A DNA stretch of 64,000 nucleotides from Paradevosia shaoguanensis (lineage in GTDB: Bacteria; Pseudomonadota; Alphaproteobacteria; Rhizobiales; Devosiaceae). Below are positions 44,940-52,852 of the stretch, piece after piece. The position numbers and the translations under genes were made by a program. Every line of letters begins with the position of its first letter. The first letter of the stretch is position 1. The notes beneath the pieces were generated by a model. That model was not told where the DNA came from. It saw nothing but the letters and a program-made list of their open reading frames with translations, and searched no databases. The DNA lies in assembly GCF_016801025.1 (NCBI RefSeq), contig NZ_CP068983.1:4518501-4582500 (forward strand), in the 5' to 3' direction.

Positions 44940-44948
44940 GTATATACA
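44940..44948 (+). promoter_or_regulatory. Candidate -10 box and palindrome before brnT
   Basis: GTATATAC (44940-44947) is a perfect palindrome overlapping a TATACA box (44943-44948). A TTGTCC about 15 bases upstream may be a weak -35. The ATG of brnT is only five bases downstream of the box, so the transcript could be leaderless. BrnTA modules repress their own promoter, so the palindrome is a candidate BrnA site. Confidence 0.4.
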
Positions 44949-44953
44949 TTGAT

Positions 44954-45223
44954 ATGCAGATCGAGTTCGACCCGCGCAAAGACGCCGCCAACATCGCCAA
45001 GCACGGCATTTCGCTGGCGCGCGCGGCTGAGATGGAAATGCTGGCCGCCGAGCCGGACACGCGCTTTGACTATGGCGAACAACGGTTTCGTGTCTGGGGC
45101 AGGATCGACGGTGCGTTCTACTGCCTTGCCCTGACCACGCGGAGCGGTGGAATTCGAGCCATCAGCCTGCGGCGAGCGCATTTGAAGGAGATGAGGCTTC
45201 ATGTCCCGAAACAAGATTACTGA
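44954..45223 (+). CDS. brnT: BrnT family toxin
   Basis: The 89-residue protein has the BrnT layout: MQIEFDPRKDAANIAKHGIS (the D-x-K-x2-N-x2-KH-G-(I/V)-(S/D) block), then GEQRFRVWGRIDGAFYCLALTTR and the end IRAISLRRAHLKE. BrnT is an RNase-like RelE-fold toxin. The brnA frame begins 23 bases before its stop, so the genes are translationally coupled. Confidence 0.92.
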   Translation: MQIEFDPRKDAANIAKHGISLARAAEMEMLAAEPDTRFDYGEQRFRVWGRIDGAFYCLALTTRSGGIRAISLRRAHLKEMRLHVPKQDY

Positions 45224-45491
45224 CAAGGGCGATCCCGATGTCGTCTTCGATGACGACAATCCCGAATGGACGAAAGAAGACTTTGCGCGCGCTCGCCCAC
45301 CGCACGAAATCTTCCCGCCTGAAGTCCTAGCGGCCTTCCCCAAGACCCGCGGTGCCCAGCAGGCACCGAAAAAGGTCGCGATTTCCATCCGGCTCAGCCA
45401 GGACGTCATCGACTTTTTCAAGAGCAGCGGTCCCGGCTGGCAGACCCGGATCGACGAAACCCTCAAAAAAGCCATCGGCGGGAAGCGCTAG
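45201..45491 (+). CDS. brnA: BrnA family antitoxin
   Basis: The 96-residue protein has an acidic N-terminal part (DNPEWTKEDFARARPPHEIFP) that in this family neutralises BrnT. A ribbon-helix-helix-type C-terminal part (VAISIRLSQDVIDFFKSSGPGWQTRID) binds DNA. The pair is probably autoregulated at the palindrome before brnT. Both genes look intact. Confidence 0.92.
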   Translation: MSRNKITDKGDPDVVFDDDNPEWTKEDFARARPPHEIFPPEVLAAFPKTRGAQQAPKKVAISIRLSQDVIDFFKSSGPGWQTRIDETLKKAIGGKR

Positions 45492-45526
45492 GTTCCCGCC
45501 GAAAGCTTTAGGTCTGTTTCCAGATC

Positions 45527-45931
45527 TTACTGGATGCCAAGCGTCTGCTTGATGGCCTGCTCGGCGAGGTCGCCGGCCTGCTTGATCTGCTCGGCGGTCA
45601 GGTTCTGGGCCTTGGCGGCGTCCTCGGCGGCCTTGCGGGCGGCGTCGACGGCCTGCTGCTTCTGCTCGGGCGTCATGCTGGCGGCCTGCTGCTGGATGGC
45701 CTGCATCGCGGCTTCCGGGGTCATGGCAGCGCCATTGGCGGCCGGAGCGGCAGCGGGGGTCTCGGCGGCCGGAGCAGCCGGAGCCGGCGTTTCGGCAGCA
45801 GGAGCGGCCGGAGCCGGAGTGGTCGCAGCCGGGGTCGAGGTTTCAGCGGCGGGAGCGGCCGGCTTGTTGTCACAAGCAGCGAGGGCAAAAGCCGAAAGCA
45901 ATGCAACAGGGAGGAGGAGCTTCGTGTTCAC
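45527..45931 (-). CDS. Small Ala/Pro-rich lipoprotein
   Basis: GTG 45931 is preferred (VNTKLLLPVALL) because GAGAG lies eight bases upstream; ATG 45946 is in frame. The 134-residue product has lipobox LAAC. It then has a PAAPAAETPA-type low-complexity linker of about 45 residues and a helical C-terminal half with MTPEAAMQAIQQQ and LTAEQIKQAGDLAEQAI. The linker would reach from the membrane anchor into the periplasm. No family is recognised. Confidence 0.75.
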   Translation of the reverse strand: MNTKLLLPVALLSAFALAACDNKPAAPAAETSTPAATTPAPAAPAAETPAPAAPAAETPAAAPAANGAAMTPEAAMQAIQQQAASMTPEQKQQAVDAARKAAEDAAKAQNLTAEQIKQAGDLAEQAIKQTLGIQ

Positions 45932-46149
45932 GACAAAATCTCTCATAATTTTCAATGAAGAAGGGTTTTGCGATAACAAGAGCATCTGGGCGACTTTGTG
46001 GTGGACCTGCGGCGGGAATGCGATTGTTCACAGCCGCGTGATGGCAGCGCGCATAAACCACACAAAGTCCTTGCCTTTCCGGTCCTTCCGCTCTATCTAG
46101 CGCACGCATTCGTTCGGCCGGGGGCTGAACGGAGGGTCGGTCTATGCCG

Positions 46150-46190
46150 ATAGGAGCCAGGTGCTCCGGCCTCCCGTGTTCCCGCTCTTT
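46150..46190. repeat. Palindromic intergenic sequence, possible second copy of the 8378 hairpin family
   Basis: GGAGC (46153-46157) pairs with GCTCC (46163-46167) around a five-base loop. The 13 bases at 46175-46187 are identical to 8386-8398, and ATAGGAGC (46150-46157) matches the complement at 8396-8403. It lies upstream of rpsF and could be part of that leader, or a dispersed repeat. Confidence 0.4.
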
Positions 46191-46277
46191 AGAAGACAGC
46201 TTTGACGCCTTTCTATGGCTTCAAAGGGGCTCCGCGCCAGCGATGCGAGTTGAAACTCTAGTTTAGAAAGGCGCCTC

Positions 46278-46679
46278 ATGGCCCTCTATGAACACATTTT
46301 CCTTGCTCGGCAGGACGTTTCTGCCCAGCAGGTCGAAGACCTCGTCAACAACCTGGCCGAAGTTCTCGCTTCGGGCGGCGGCAAGGTCACCAAGAACGAG
46401 TACTGGGGCCTCAAGTCGCTCTCGTACCGCATCAAGAAGAACCGCAAGGCTCACTACACCCTGCTCAACATCGACGCTCCCAGCTCGGCCGTTGCCGAGA
46501 TGGAACGCCAGATGAGCATCAACGAAGACATCCTGCGCTACATGACCGTGCGCGTCGATGAACTCGAAGAAGGCCCGTCGGCGATGATGCAGAAGCGCGA
46601 CGAGCGCTCCGATCGTGGCGACCGCAACGACCGTTTCGGCGGCCCCTCGGGCGACCGTCGTCCCCCGCGTCGCGCCTAA
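46278..46679 (+). CDS. rpsF: 30S ribosomal protein S6
   Basis: The 133-residue protein begins [15 protein letters not shown]. It has the S6 blocks [22 protein letters not shown] and [19 protein letters not shown], followed by a charged C-terminal extension typical of alphaproteobacteria. It binds S18 on the 30S platform. It is first in the rpsF-rpsR-rplI operon. The leader of about 180 bases could carry regulation, but I cannot assign a known S6/S18 leader fold. Confidence 0.97.
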   Translation: MALYEHIFLARQDVSAQQVEDLVNNLAEVLASGGGKVTKNEYWGLKSLSYRIKKNRKAHYTLLNIDAPSSAVAEMERQMSINEDILRYMTVRVDELEEGPSAMMQKRDERSDRGDRNDRFGGPSGDRRPPRRA

Positions 46680-46699
46680 TCGCAAAGGATAATTGAGCC

Positions 46700-46954
46700 A
46701 TGGCAATTCGTGATCTGACCACCACCCAGGCCCGCCGTCCGTTCCAGCGCCGGCGCAAGACCTGCCCCTTCTCGGGCCCGAACGCCCCGAAGATCGACTA
46801 CAAGGACGTCCGCCTGCTCTCGCGCTATGTGTCCGAGCGCGGCAAGATCGTCCCGAGCCGCATCACTGCGGTTTCCGCCAAGAAGCAGCGCGAACTGGCC
46901 CGTGCCATCAAGCGCGCCCGCTTCATCGGCATCATGCCCTACGCCGTCCAGTAA
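46700..46954 (+). CDS. rpsR: 30S ribosomal protein S18
   Basis: The 84-residue basic protein has [20 protein letters not shown] and the conserved [18 protein letters not shown], then [21 protein letters not shown]. It pairs with S6. It lies 20 bases after rpsF. Confidence 0.97.
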   Translation: MAIRDLTTTQARRPFQRRRKTCPFSGPNAPKIDYKDVRLLSRYVSERGKIVPSRITAVSAKKQRELARAIKRARFIGIMPYAVQ

Positions 46955-47042
46955 GCCTGGATTTTAGGGCACTCGTTGGGGTCGCGGATGGTCTGCGGCT
47001 CCTAACCGCCTTCGAGGCGGGACAGCCACAAGGAATATTCAG

Positions 47043-47633
47043 ATGAAAGTCATTCTGCTCGAGCGCGTTGGCCGCACCGGCCATATCGGCGACGAAGTCA
47101 CCGTCAAGGACGGCTACGCCCGTAACTTCCTGCTGCCGCAGGGCAAGGCGCTCCGCGCCACGGAAGCCAACCGCGCCAAGTTTGCCTCGGAACGCGCCAA
47201 TATCGAAAAGCGCAATGCCGAGCGTCGTGAAGCCGCTGCTGGCATCGCTTCGGGCCTCAACGGCCACATCGTGACGATGATCCGCCAGGCCGGCGAAACC
47301 GGCCAGCTCTACGGTTCGGTCTCCTCGCGTGACGTTGCCGACGCCCTGATCGCCGATGGTTTCTCCGTCGCCCGTTCGCAGATCGATCTGGCCAACCCGA
47401 TCAAGACCGTTGGTCTCCACTCGGTGGCTCTGCACCTCCACGCCGAAGTCGAAGTCTCGATCAAGGTGAACGTGGCCCGCTCGGAAGACGAAGCCGCTCG
47501 CCAGGCCCAGGGTGAAGACCTCACCGTGGTCGACTACGGCGACGACGAAGCCGCTGCCGCCTTCCAGGAAGAGCGTGAAATCGCTGCCGAAGACGAAGCT
47601 GCCGAAGAAGAGGCCGAGGCCAACCAGGCCTGA
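47043..47633 (+). CDS. rplI: 50S ribosomal protein L9
   Basis: The 196-residue protein has the L9 N-terminal domain ([35 protein letters not shown]), the long connecting helix and the C-terminal rRNA-binding domain. An acidic tail ends it ([20 protein letters not shown]), common in alphaproteobacteria. It is last in the operon and is followed by a strong terminator. Confidence 0.97.
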   Translation: MKVILLERVGRTGHIGDEVTVKDGYARNFLLPQGKALRATEANRAKFASERANIEKRNAERREAAAGIASGLNGHIVTMIRQAGETGQLYGSVSSRDVADALIADGFSVARSQIDLANPIKTVGLHSVALHLHAEVEVSIKVNVARSEDEAARQAQGEDLTVVDYGDDEAAAAFQEEREIAAEDEAAEEEAEANQA

Positions 47634-47660
47634 TCCGCTTCCTCAAAGCCATACGAAAAG

Positions 47661-47684
47661 GCCGGAGCTCGCTCCGGCTTTTTT
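47661..47684 (+). terminator. Intrinsic terminator of rpsF-rpsR-rplI
   Basis: GCCGGAG and CTCCGGC pair around CTCG (47661-47678) and are followed by TTTTTTCTTTT. It is placed 28 bases past rplI. Confidence 0.93.
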
Positions 47685-47687
47685 CTT

Positions 47688-48092
47688 TTACGGCGCCTCG
47701 ATCATCTCGCCGTCTTCCTTGACGAAGCGGCCGATATGCGGATTGGGCAGGATCTCCAGCACCGCTTCGGACGGACGGCACAGCCGCACTCCTCGCTCCG
47801 TCACCACGATGGGCCGATTGATGAGGATCGGGTGGGCCATCATGAAGTCGATAAGCTCGCCGTCGCTCCACCGGGCATCATCCAGCCTCAGCTCCGCATA
47901 GGGCGTATCCTTGCGCCGCAGGAGATCGCGCACCTTTATGCCCATGGCGGCAATCAGCTCGACCAGCCGCTCCCGGCTGGGCGGCGTCCTGAGATATTCG
48001 ACGACCTCGGGCTCCACCCCGCTCTGCCGGATCATCGCCAGCGTATTGCGCGAGGTGCCGCAATCGGGGTTGTGGTAGATGGTAATGGTCAC
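47688..48092 (-). CDS. arsC: Glutaredoxin-type arsenate reductase
   Basis: The 134-residue protein has the active-site block YHNPDCGTSRNTL (Cys11). The ArsC/Spx fold markers RRKDTPYAELRL and MMAHPILINRPIVVT are also present. It reduces arsenate to arsenite with glutathione and glutaredoxin. Its ATG overlaps the acr3 stop (ATGA), making it the third gene of the ars operon. Confidence 0.95.
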   Translation of the reverse strand: MTITIYHNPDCGTSRNTLAMIRQSGVEPEVVEYLRTPPSRERLVELIAAMGIKVRDLLRRKDTPYAELRLDDARWSDGELIDFMMAHPILINRPIVVTERGVRLCRPSEAVLEILPNPHIGRFVKEDGEMIEAP

Positions 48093-49147
48093 GACGACGC
48101 CTCGCTGCTGATTGTCTTGTGCTGTCCGGCCTCGTACCAGCCCTTGCTGCGCCCGACGATCCAGACGACCGAGAGCATCACCGGCACCTCAATGAGCACG
48201 CCGACCACCGTGGCCAGCGCCGCGCCGGAGCCGATGCCGAAGAGACTGATCGCCGCCGCTACCGCCAATTCGAAGAAATTGCTCGCGCCGATAAGTGCCG
48301 ACGGGCCGGCTACGCAATGCTGCTCTCCGGAGATTCGATTGAGTAGGTAGGCCAGCCCCGCGTTGAAATACACCTGCACCAGTATCGGCACCGCGATGAG
48401 CGCGATCACCAGCGGTTGCTCGATTATGCCCTGCCCCTGGAATCCGAACAGCATGACCAGCGTCGCCAGCAGCGCCACGAGGCTGATCGGCTGGATGGCT
48501 GCGAGTGTCCGATCAAACGCCCCCTCGCCTCCACGAGCCAGCACGACCCGCCGCGCAACCTGCGCAACAATCACTGGCACGACGATATAAAGCACCACGG
48601 ACAGAACCAGCGTATCCCAGGGCACGATGATCGCGGAAAGCCCCAACAACAATCCGACGATGGGCGCGAAGGCCACCACCATGACCACGTCATTGAGCGC
48701 CACCTGTGACAGGGTGAAATGCGGCTCGCCTCCGACAAGATTCGACCAGACGAAGACCATCGCCGTACACGGCGCCGCGGCCAGGATAATCAGCCCGGCA
48801 ATGTAGGAATCAATCTGGTCGGCCGGCAGGAAAGGCCGGAAAAACACCGACAGGAACAGCCAGCCGAGCAAGGCCATCGAGAACGGCTTCACCGCCCAGT
48901 TTATGAACAACGTCACACCGATCCCGCGCCAGTGTGCGCCCACCTTGCCGAGCGCGGCAAAGTCGATGCGCATGAGCATCGGAATGATCATCAACCAGAT
49001 CAGGACCGCCACCGGCAGGTTGACGCTGGCGAATTCAAAGCGGGACAGGCCAGCGAAGAGTCCGGGGACGAAATACCCCAGCCCGACGCCGACCACGATG
49101 CATAGTGCGACCCAGAGTGAAAGATAGCGTTCGAAGCGGCTCATCAT
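48089..49147 (-). CDS. acr3: Arsenite efflux permease Acr3 (ArsB-type role)
   Basis: The start at ATG 49147 or 49144 (MMSRFERYLSLWVALC) lies eight bases after the arsR stop. The roughly 352-residue protein has ten hydrophobic helices. The ACR3 signature LAAAPCTAMVFVWSNL includes the Cys important for arsenite transport. It pumps arsenite produced by ArsC out of the cell. Confidence 0.94.
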   Translation of the reverse strand: MMSRFERYLSLWVALCIVVGVGLGYFVPGLFAGLSRFEFASVNLPVAVLIWLMIIPMLMRIDFAALGKVGAHWRGIGVTLFINWAVKPFSMALLGWLFLSVFFRPFLPADQIDSYIAGLIILAAAPCTAMVFVWSNLVGGEPHFTLSQVALNDVVMVVAFAPIVGLLLGLSAIIVPWDTLVLSVVLYIVVPVIVAQVARRVVLARGGEGAFDRTLAAIQPISLVALLATLVMLFGFQGQGIIEQPLVIALIAVPILVQVYFNAGLAYLLNRISGEQHCVAGPSALIGASNFFELAVAAAISLFGIGSGAALATVVGVLIEVPVMLSVVWIVGRSKGWYEAGQHKTISSEASS

Positions 49148-49155
49148 GCCCTCGG

Positions 49156-49509
49156 CTAGCAGCAATCGCCGCCGGGACGGCAGCCATTGGTCAATTGGGT
49201 CAGGACCGGGGCGCAGACTTCCGGGTGTCCATTGCAGCAATCGCTGAGCATGAACAGCATCAGCTCGCGAAACGCCGGCAGGTCCGCGCGGTAGATGATC
49301 GAGCGGCTCTGCCGTTCGCCTCTCACCAACCCGGCCCGCGCCAGGGTCGCCAGATGCGAAGACATGGTGTTCTGGGGGATGCCGAGCCGTTCGGCCAGGT
49401 GTCCGGCCGCCATCCCCTCCTCCCCCTTGCTGGCGAGGAGACGAAAGACCTCGAGCCGGGTTGGCTGGCCGAGAGCGGCAAGTGCTTCGATAGCGCTATT
49501 ATTATCCAT
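49156..49509 (-). CDS. arsR: ArsR family metalloregulator
   Basis: The 117-residue winged-helix protein has ALGQPTRLEVFRLLAS and the recognition helix IPQNTMSSHLATLARAGLV. Its cysteines are not in the classic ELCVCDL site. They lie in the C-terminal part (LSDCCNGHPEVCAP and the final CRPGGDCC), as in other ArsR types that bind As(III) near the dimer interface. It should repress the operon from the palindrome covering its own start codon. Confidence 0.92.
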   Translation of the reverse strand: MDNNSAIEALAALGQPTRLEVFRLLASKGEEGMAAGHLAERLGIPQNTMSSHLATLARAGLVRGERQSRSIIYRADLPAFRELMLFMLSDCCNGHPEVCAPVLTQLTNGCRPGGDCC

Positions 49510-49531
49510 ATATCGAGAATTATCGATATAT
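49508..49531 (-). promoter_or_regulatory. ArsR operator palindrome
   Basis: ATATATCGA (49508-49516) and TCGATATAT (49523-49531) form a perfect 9-bp inverted repeat with a six-base spacer. The repeat reaches the arsR ATG (49507-49509). Such AT-rich dyads are typical ArsR-family sites. Confidence 0.8.
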
Positions 49532-49652
49532 CAGACGGAGTCAACCGCGAAAAAAAAGCCGGGCATCTTGTCTCGGAGAGAGAGAAGAGCCCGGCAGGGT
49601 CAGGAAACTGGGCCGACGGCAAAATCGGCCCGGGAGATTGGTTACGGCAGGG

Positions 49653-49925
49653 TTAGTACCGGAACCAAGAACGTGCCCGTACAGACCGTCGCGCTGAAAG
49701 CTGCGCGCCGGCGTTGCGATCGGGGTTTTCGACAGCGTCCAGAATGTCCTGGCGGGAGATGCCGAGGTCATCCAGACGGAAATCTTCGAGCTCGAGGAGA
49801 GTCGCGAGCGCCAATCTCTGTGAGCGCGCTTTGCGGCTTTTTTCGAGCCAGCGCGCGAAGGCCGCGAACGGGCTTCTGGAAATTGCGGTCGCAGACGACC
49901 GCTCGCCTGACAGCAAGTAGGCCAT
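49653..49925 (-). CDS. DUF1127 family small protein
   Basis: The 90-residue basic protein has an N-terminal helix (AFARWLEKSRKARSQ) and the DUF1127 core LLELEDFRLDDLGISRQDI. GGAGAAG precedes ATG 49925. DUF1127 proteins in alphaproteobacteria are linked to RNA binding and to phosphate and carbon metabolism in some species. It is divergent from a LysR-type regulator gene 158 bases away. Confidence 0.9.
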   Translation of the reverse strand: MAYLLSGERSSATAISRSPFAAFARWLEKSRKARSQRLALATLLELEDFRLDDLGISRQDILDAVENPDRNAGAQLSARRSVRARSWFRY

Positions 49926-50083
49926 TGGACTTCTCCGATTTGTTCAAGGTCCCGCGGGGGAGGAGCGGGAAGACACGGCAACGGTCTATCCGCCACCAGT
50001 GACAGGAGGATTACGCGCTGGACTTCCATTCGTCCAACAAATACATTTCATCCCACGCATCAATTTCAGTGATGGAGGTCCGA

Positions 50084-50974
50084 GTGACCGCTCCTCTCGA
50101 TCTCGACCAGCTCCAGACCTTCTGCGCCATTGCCGATTGCGGCTCGTTCACCGAGGCGGCGCGTCGCGTGCACAAGACCCAATCGGCCGTCTCCATGCAG
50201 ATCAAGCGGCTCGAGGAGCGGCTCGGCCAGGAACTGTTCCTGCGCGACGGTCGCTCGATCGTTCTCACCAATGAAGGCGAGGCGCTCTATTCCCGCGCCC
50301 GCCGCATGCTGCGCCTCAATGCGGAGATCGTCGATCTCTTCTCAGATGAAGACCTCGCCGGCTCGATTCGCTTCGGTGTGCCGGACGATTATGCCGTGCG
50401 CCTGCTGCCGGTGATTCTCTCCAGCTTCCAGCGCACCCATCCGCGCATCATGGTGGAGGTGAGCTGCCAGCCATCCGAGGAACTGCTCGATGGCATGACG
50501 CGCGGGCGCTATGATCTCATCGTCTTCACTCAGGGTACGCACCAGGAATTCGGCGAGCTCTTCCGCACGGAACGTATGTTCTGGGTCGCGTCCCATGGCG
50601 GCCGGGCCCTCGCGACCGATCCCCTGCCCCTTGCCTGCGGCGGCCCGTCCTGCTGCTGGCGCGGCAACGCCACTGACGTCCTCAACCGCGCCAACCGGGA
50701 CTATCGCGTCGCCTATACCTCGTCCAACGCCACTGCCATCGCCAGCGCCGTGCTGGCCGACCTCGCCGTCGGCTTCCTGCCGGAGAGTGCGCTACAGCCC
50801 GGTATGCGGGTGATTTCAGAGGACAAGGGCCTGCCCCGCCTGCAGGACGCGCAGATTGCCATCATGCGGGCGAGCCACGCCTATGGCGGCATCTATGATG
50901 CGCTGGCCACCCATATCGTGGCCAGCATGGGCAATCTCGAGGGCCACGAGCAGCCCGCCGAGGCGGCCGAGTAG
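50084..50974 (+). CDS. LysR family transcriptional regulator
   Basis: GTG 50084 is chosen because GGAGG (50074-50078) is five bases upstream; GTG 50069 and ATG 50072 are in frame. The 296-residue protein has the HTH block LDQLQTFCAIADCGSFTEAA and KTQSAVSMQIKRLEERLGQELF. A substrate-binding domain follows (SIRFGVPDDYAVRLLPVIL). It diverges from the DUF1127 gene, a likely target. Its stop abuts that of the convergent MarR gene with no gap. Confidence 0.92.
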   Translation: MTAPLDLDQLQTFCAIADCGSFTEAARRVHKTQSAVSMQIKRLEERLGQELFLRDGRSIVLTNEGEALYSRARRMLRLNAEIVDLFSDEDLAGSIRFGVPDDYAVRLLPVILSSFQRTHPRIMVEVSCQPSEELLDGMTRGRYDLIVFTQGTHQEFGELFRTERMFWVASHGGRALATDPLPLACGGPSCCWRGNATDVLNRANRDYRVAYTSSNATAIASAVLADLAVGFLPESALQPGMRVISEDKGLPRLQDAQIAIMRASHAYGGIYDALATHIVASMGNLEGHEQPAEAAE

Positions 50975-51583
50975 CTATTCGCTTTCCAGCGGCGGCAGGT
51001 TCCTGATCGTCGCCACAAGGTCGGGTGCGCTGCTGATGGCGGCGCGCTCGAAGGCTCGCGCCTGGATCAGCCGTTCCGTCAGGTCCTTGCTGCGCGGATC
51101 CGTGTGCTGCTTGAGGATGTCGGCCATGTGCCGCTGAATGATCGAGCCGCCTTCGAGGAATCGCACGATGGCCGCGACCTGGTCGGGCGCGAAGGTTGCC
51201 AGCACGTTCGGCCCCAGCGCCGCGTAATGTCCGAAAATCCGTTCGATGATGGCCCGGGTCGCTTCGGTCGTTTCGATCCACACCTTGCGCCGATCGTCCT
51301 TGTCGCGCAGGCGCTGTACGTAGCCGGCCGCCTCCAAGCGATCGATCACCACGGTCACCGCCCCAGTAGTCAAACCGCTCTCTGCTGCCAGTTGCCCGGC
51401 GGTGATGCGGCCGAAGCGGTCGATAATGTCCACGCAACGTCCGTCGGTACGGTTGATTCCCAGGAACTGACTCAAGGCCTCGTCGAAGATATCGGAGGCC
51501 GCCTGATTTTCCCGCACCGCGATGGTCAGCCGATCCTGTGGAACCGGTCGCGCTTGCCTTGACAATTTAATATCTTTATTCAT
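50975..51583 (-). CDS. MarR family transcriptional regulator
   Basis: The start ATG 51583 (MNKDIKLSRQ) is one of two close starts; another is at 51597. The roughly 202-residue protein has a winged helix with GRITAGQLAAESGLTTGAVTVVIDRLEAAGYVQR and the wing DKDDRRKVWIE. A longer C-terminal part than usual for MarR follows. It is divergent from an ABC exporter operon, and a palindrome overlapping that operon's promoter is the likely binding site. Confidence 0.9.
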   Translation of the reverse strand: MNKDIKLSRQARPVPQDRLTIAVRENQAASDIFDEALSQFLGINRTDGRCVDIIDRFGRITAGQLAAESGLTTGAVTVVIDRLEAAGYVQRLRDKDDRRKVWIETTEATRAIIERIFGHYAALGPNVLATFAPDQVAAIVRFLEGGSIIQRHMADILKQHTDPRSKDLTERLIQARAFERAAISSAPDLVATIRNLPPLESE

Positions 51584-51589
51584 AAGATA
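51559..51589 (+). promoter_or_regulatory. ABC operon promoter overlapped by a MarR-type palindrome
   Basis: TTGACA (51559-51564) and TAAGAT (51583-51588) are separated by 18 bases. The inverted repeat TATCTT-N7-AAGATA (51571-51589) covers the spacer and -10 box. It also overlaps the start codon of the divergent MarR gene, so one site could control both. Confidence 0.7.
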
Positions 51590-51619
51590 ATTATACATTA
51601 AGATTTCCGAGAGGTCCAG

Positions 51620-52594
51620 ATGACCGGCGTTGACGAAGGCGAGACCATCATCGAGGCCCGGGGCCTCAAGCGCACCTACAAGGCGCGCAAGACGCTGGTC
51701 GAGGCTGTGCGCGGGGTCGACCTCACCGTGCGCAAGGGCGAGATCGTGGGTTTTCTCGGACCGAACGGCGCCGGCAAGACCACCACTCTCAAGATGCTGA
51801 CGACCCTGCTCGAACCCACCGGCGGCAGCGCCGTGGTGGCCGGCAGCGACCTGCGCCAGGATCCGGTCGGCGTGCGTCGCAAGATCGGCTATGTCAGCCA
51901 GGCCGGCTCGACCTCCCCCGAAGCGCGAGTCGGCGAGGAGATCGTCTCGCATGCCTGCCTCTATGGTATCGAGCCGTCCGTCTCCAGGCAGCGCGCGCAA
52001 GACCTGCTCGCGGCCCTCGACCTCCCCGATATCTGGGAGCGCTCCTGCGGTTCGCTTTCGGGCGGCCAGCGCCGGCGGCTCGATATCGTCATGGGGCTCA
52101 TTCATCAGCCCGTGCTCGTTTTCCTCGACGAGCCCTCCACCGGCCTCGATCCGCAGAGCCGGGCCAATCTCTGGACGCATATCCGCAAGCTGCGCGACGA
52201 CCTGGGCACCACGGTCTTCCTCACCACCCATTACATGGACGAGGCGGATTCCCTTGCCGACCGCATCCTCATCATCGACCAGGGCCAGATCGTCGCCGAG
52301 GGCACGCCGGCCGAGCTCAAGAAGCGCGTCTCTGGCGACACGCTGACCCTCACGCTCCGTACGGAAGCCGACGCTACGCGCACTGGAGAGATCGCCGCGC
52401 AGGCGGCGGGCGCCGATACGCCGATCGTCGATGCTAACGTTGTCCGCTTCCACGTGCCCGACGGCGCTTCCGCCCTGCCCCATGTGCTGAGCGACCTGGT
52501 CAAGGCCGGCATCGAAGCCATTGGCGTGGAAGTCAACCGGCCCACGCTCGACGATGTCTTTCTCACCCTCACCGGCAGGTCGCTCCGCGACTAG
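51620..52594 (+). CDS. ABC transporter ATP-binding protein (DrrA type)
   Basis: The 324-residue protein has Walker A GPNGAGKTT, signature LSGGQRRRLDIVM and Walker B VLVFLDEPSTGLDP. It also has a C-terminal extension (about 240-320) as in DrrA-type drug exporters, ending DDVFLTLTGRSLRD. It energises the permease encoded two genes downstream. GAGAGG precedes the ATG. Confidence 0.93.
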   Translation: MTGVDEGETIIEARGLKRTYKARKTLVEAVRGVDLTVRKGEIVGFLGPNGAGKTTTLKMLTTLLEPTGGSAVVAGSDLRQDPVGVRRKIGYVSQAGSTSPEARVGEEIVSHACLYGIEPSVSRQRAQDLLAALDLPDIWERSCGSLSGGQRRRLDIVMGLIHQPVLVFLDEPSTGLDPQSRANLWTHIRKLRDDLGTTVFLTTHYMDEADSLADRILIIDQGQIVAEGTPAELKKRVSGDTLTLTLRTEADATRTGEIAAQAAGADTPIVDANVVRFHVPDGASALPHVLSDLVKAGIEAIGVEVNRPTLDDVFLTLTGRSLRD

Positions 52595-52603
52595 GACAAG
52601 GAA

Positions 52604-52852
52604 ATGACCCTCTCTCGACAACAAAGCCAATCGATCGTTCGTACCGTCGCGCAGGTGATGGATGAGCTCGATCGCTCCTGGCTCGACCTCAAGGGCAAGT
52701 GCTCGGACGCCGATTTTGCCGAATACGGCAGCAAGGTCGCCGCCGCGCTCGACAACCTGTCCTGCGATGTCCTCGTGCCGATCTTCCAACAGCACCCGGA
52801 ACTCGAGCCGCTCACGGACGAGGACCTGATGCAACCGGAGCAAGAGCAATGA
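52604..52852 (+). CDS. Small hypothetical protein inside the ABC exporter operon
   Basis: The 82-residue acidic protein starts MTLSRQQSQSIVRTVAQVMD and ends LTDEDLMQPEQEQ. It has no membrane segment and is predicted mostly helical. AAGGAA precedes the ATG. It lies nine bases after the ATPase gene, and its stop overlaps the permease ATG (ATGA), so it is translated as part of the operon. No family is recognised; an accessory subunit or regulator of the exporter is a guess. Confidence 0.75.
   Translation: MTLSRQQSQSIVRTVAQVMDELDRSWLDLKGKCSDADFAEYGSKVAAALDNLSCDVLVPIFQQHPELEPLTDEDLMQPEQEQ

Noticed and set aside
45700-45880. Tandem DNA repeat or CRISPR-like array
   Set aside because: The repetition is the Ala/Pro/Glu-rich linker of a lipoprotein, with codons that vary between units.
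50975-52849. Very long minus-strand open frame (over 600 codons) through the MarR gene and antisense to the ABC ATPase
   Set aside because: Only the MarR part is a protein. The rest is antisense to a clear ABC ATPase and is open because of GC-rich codon use.
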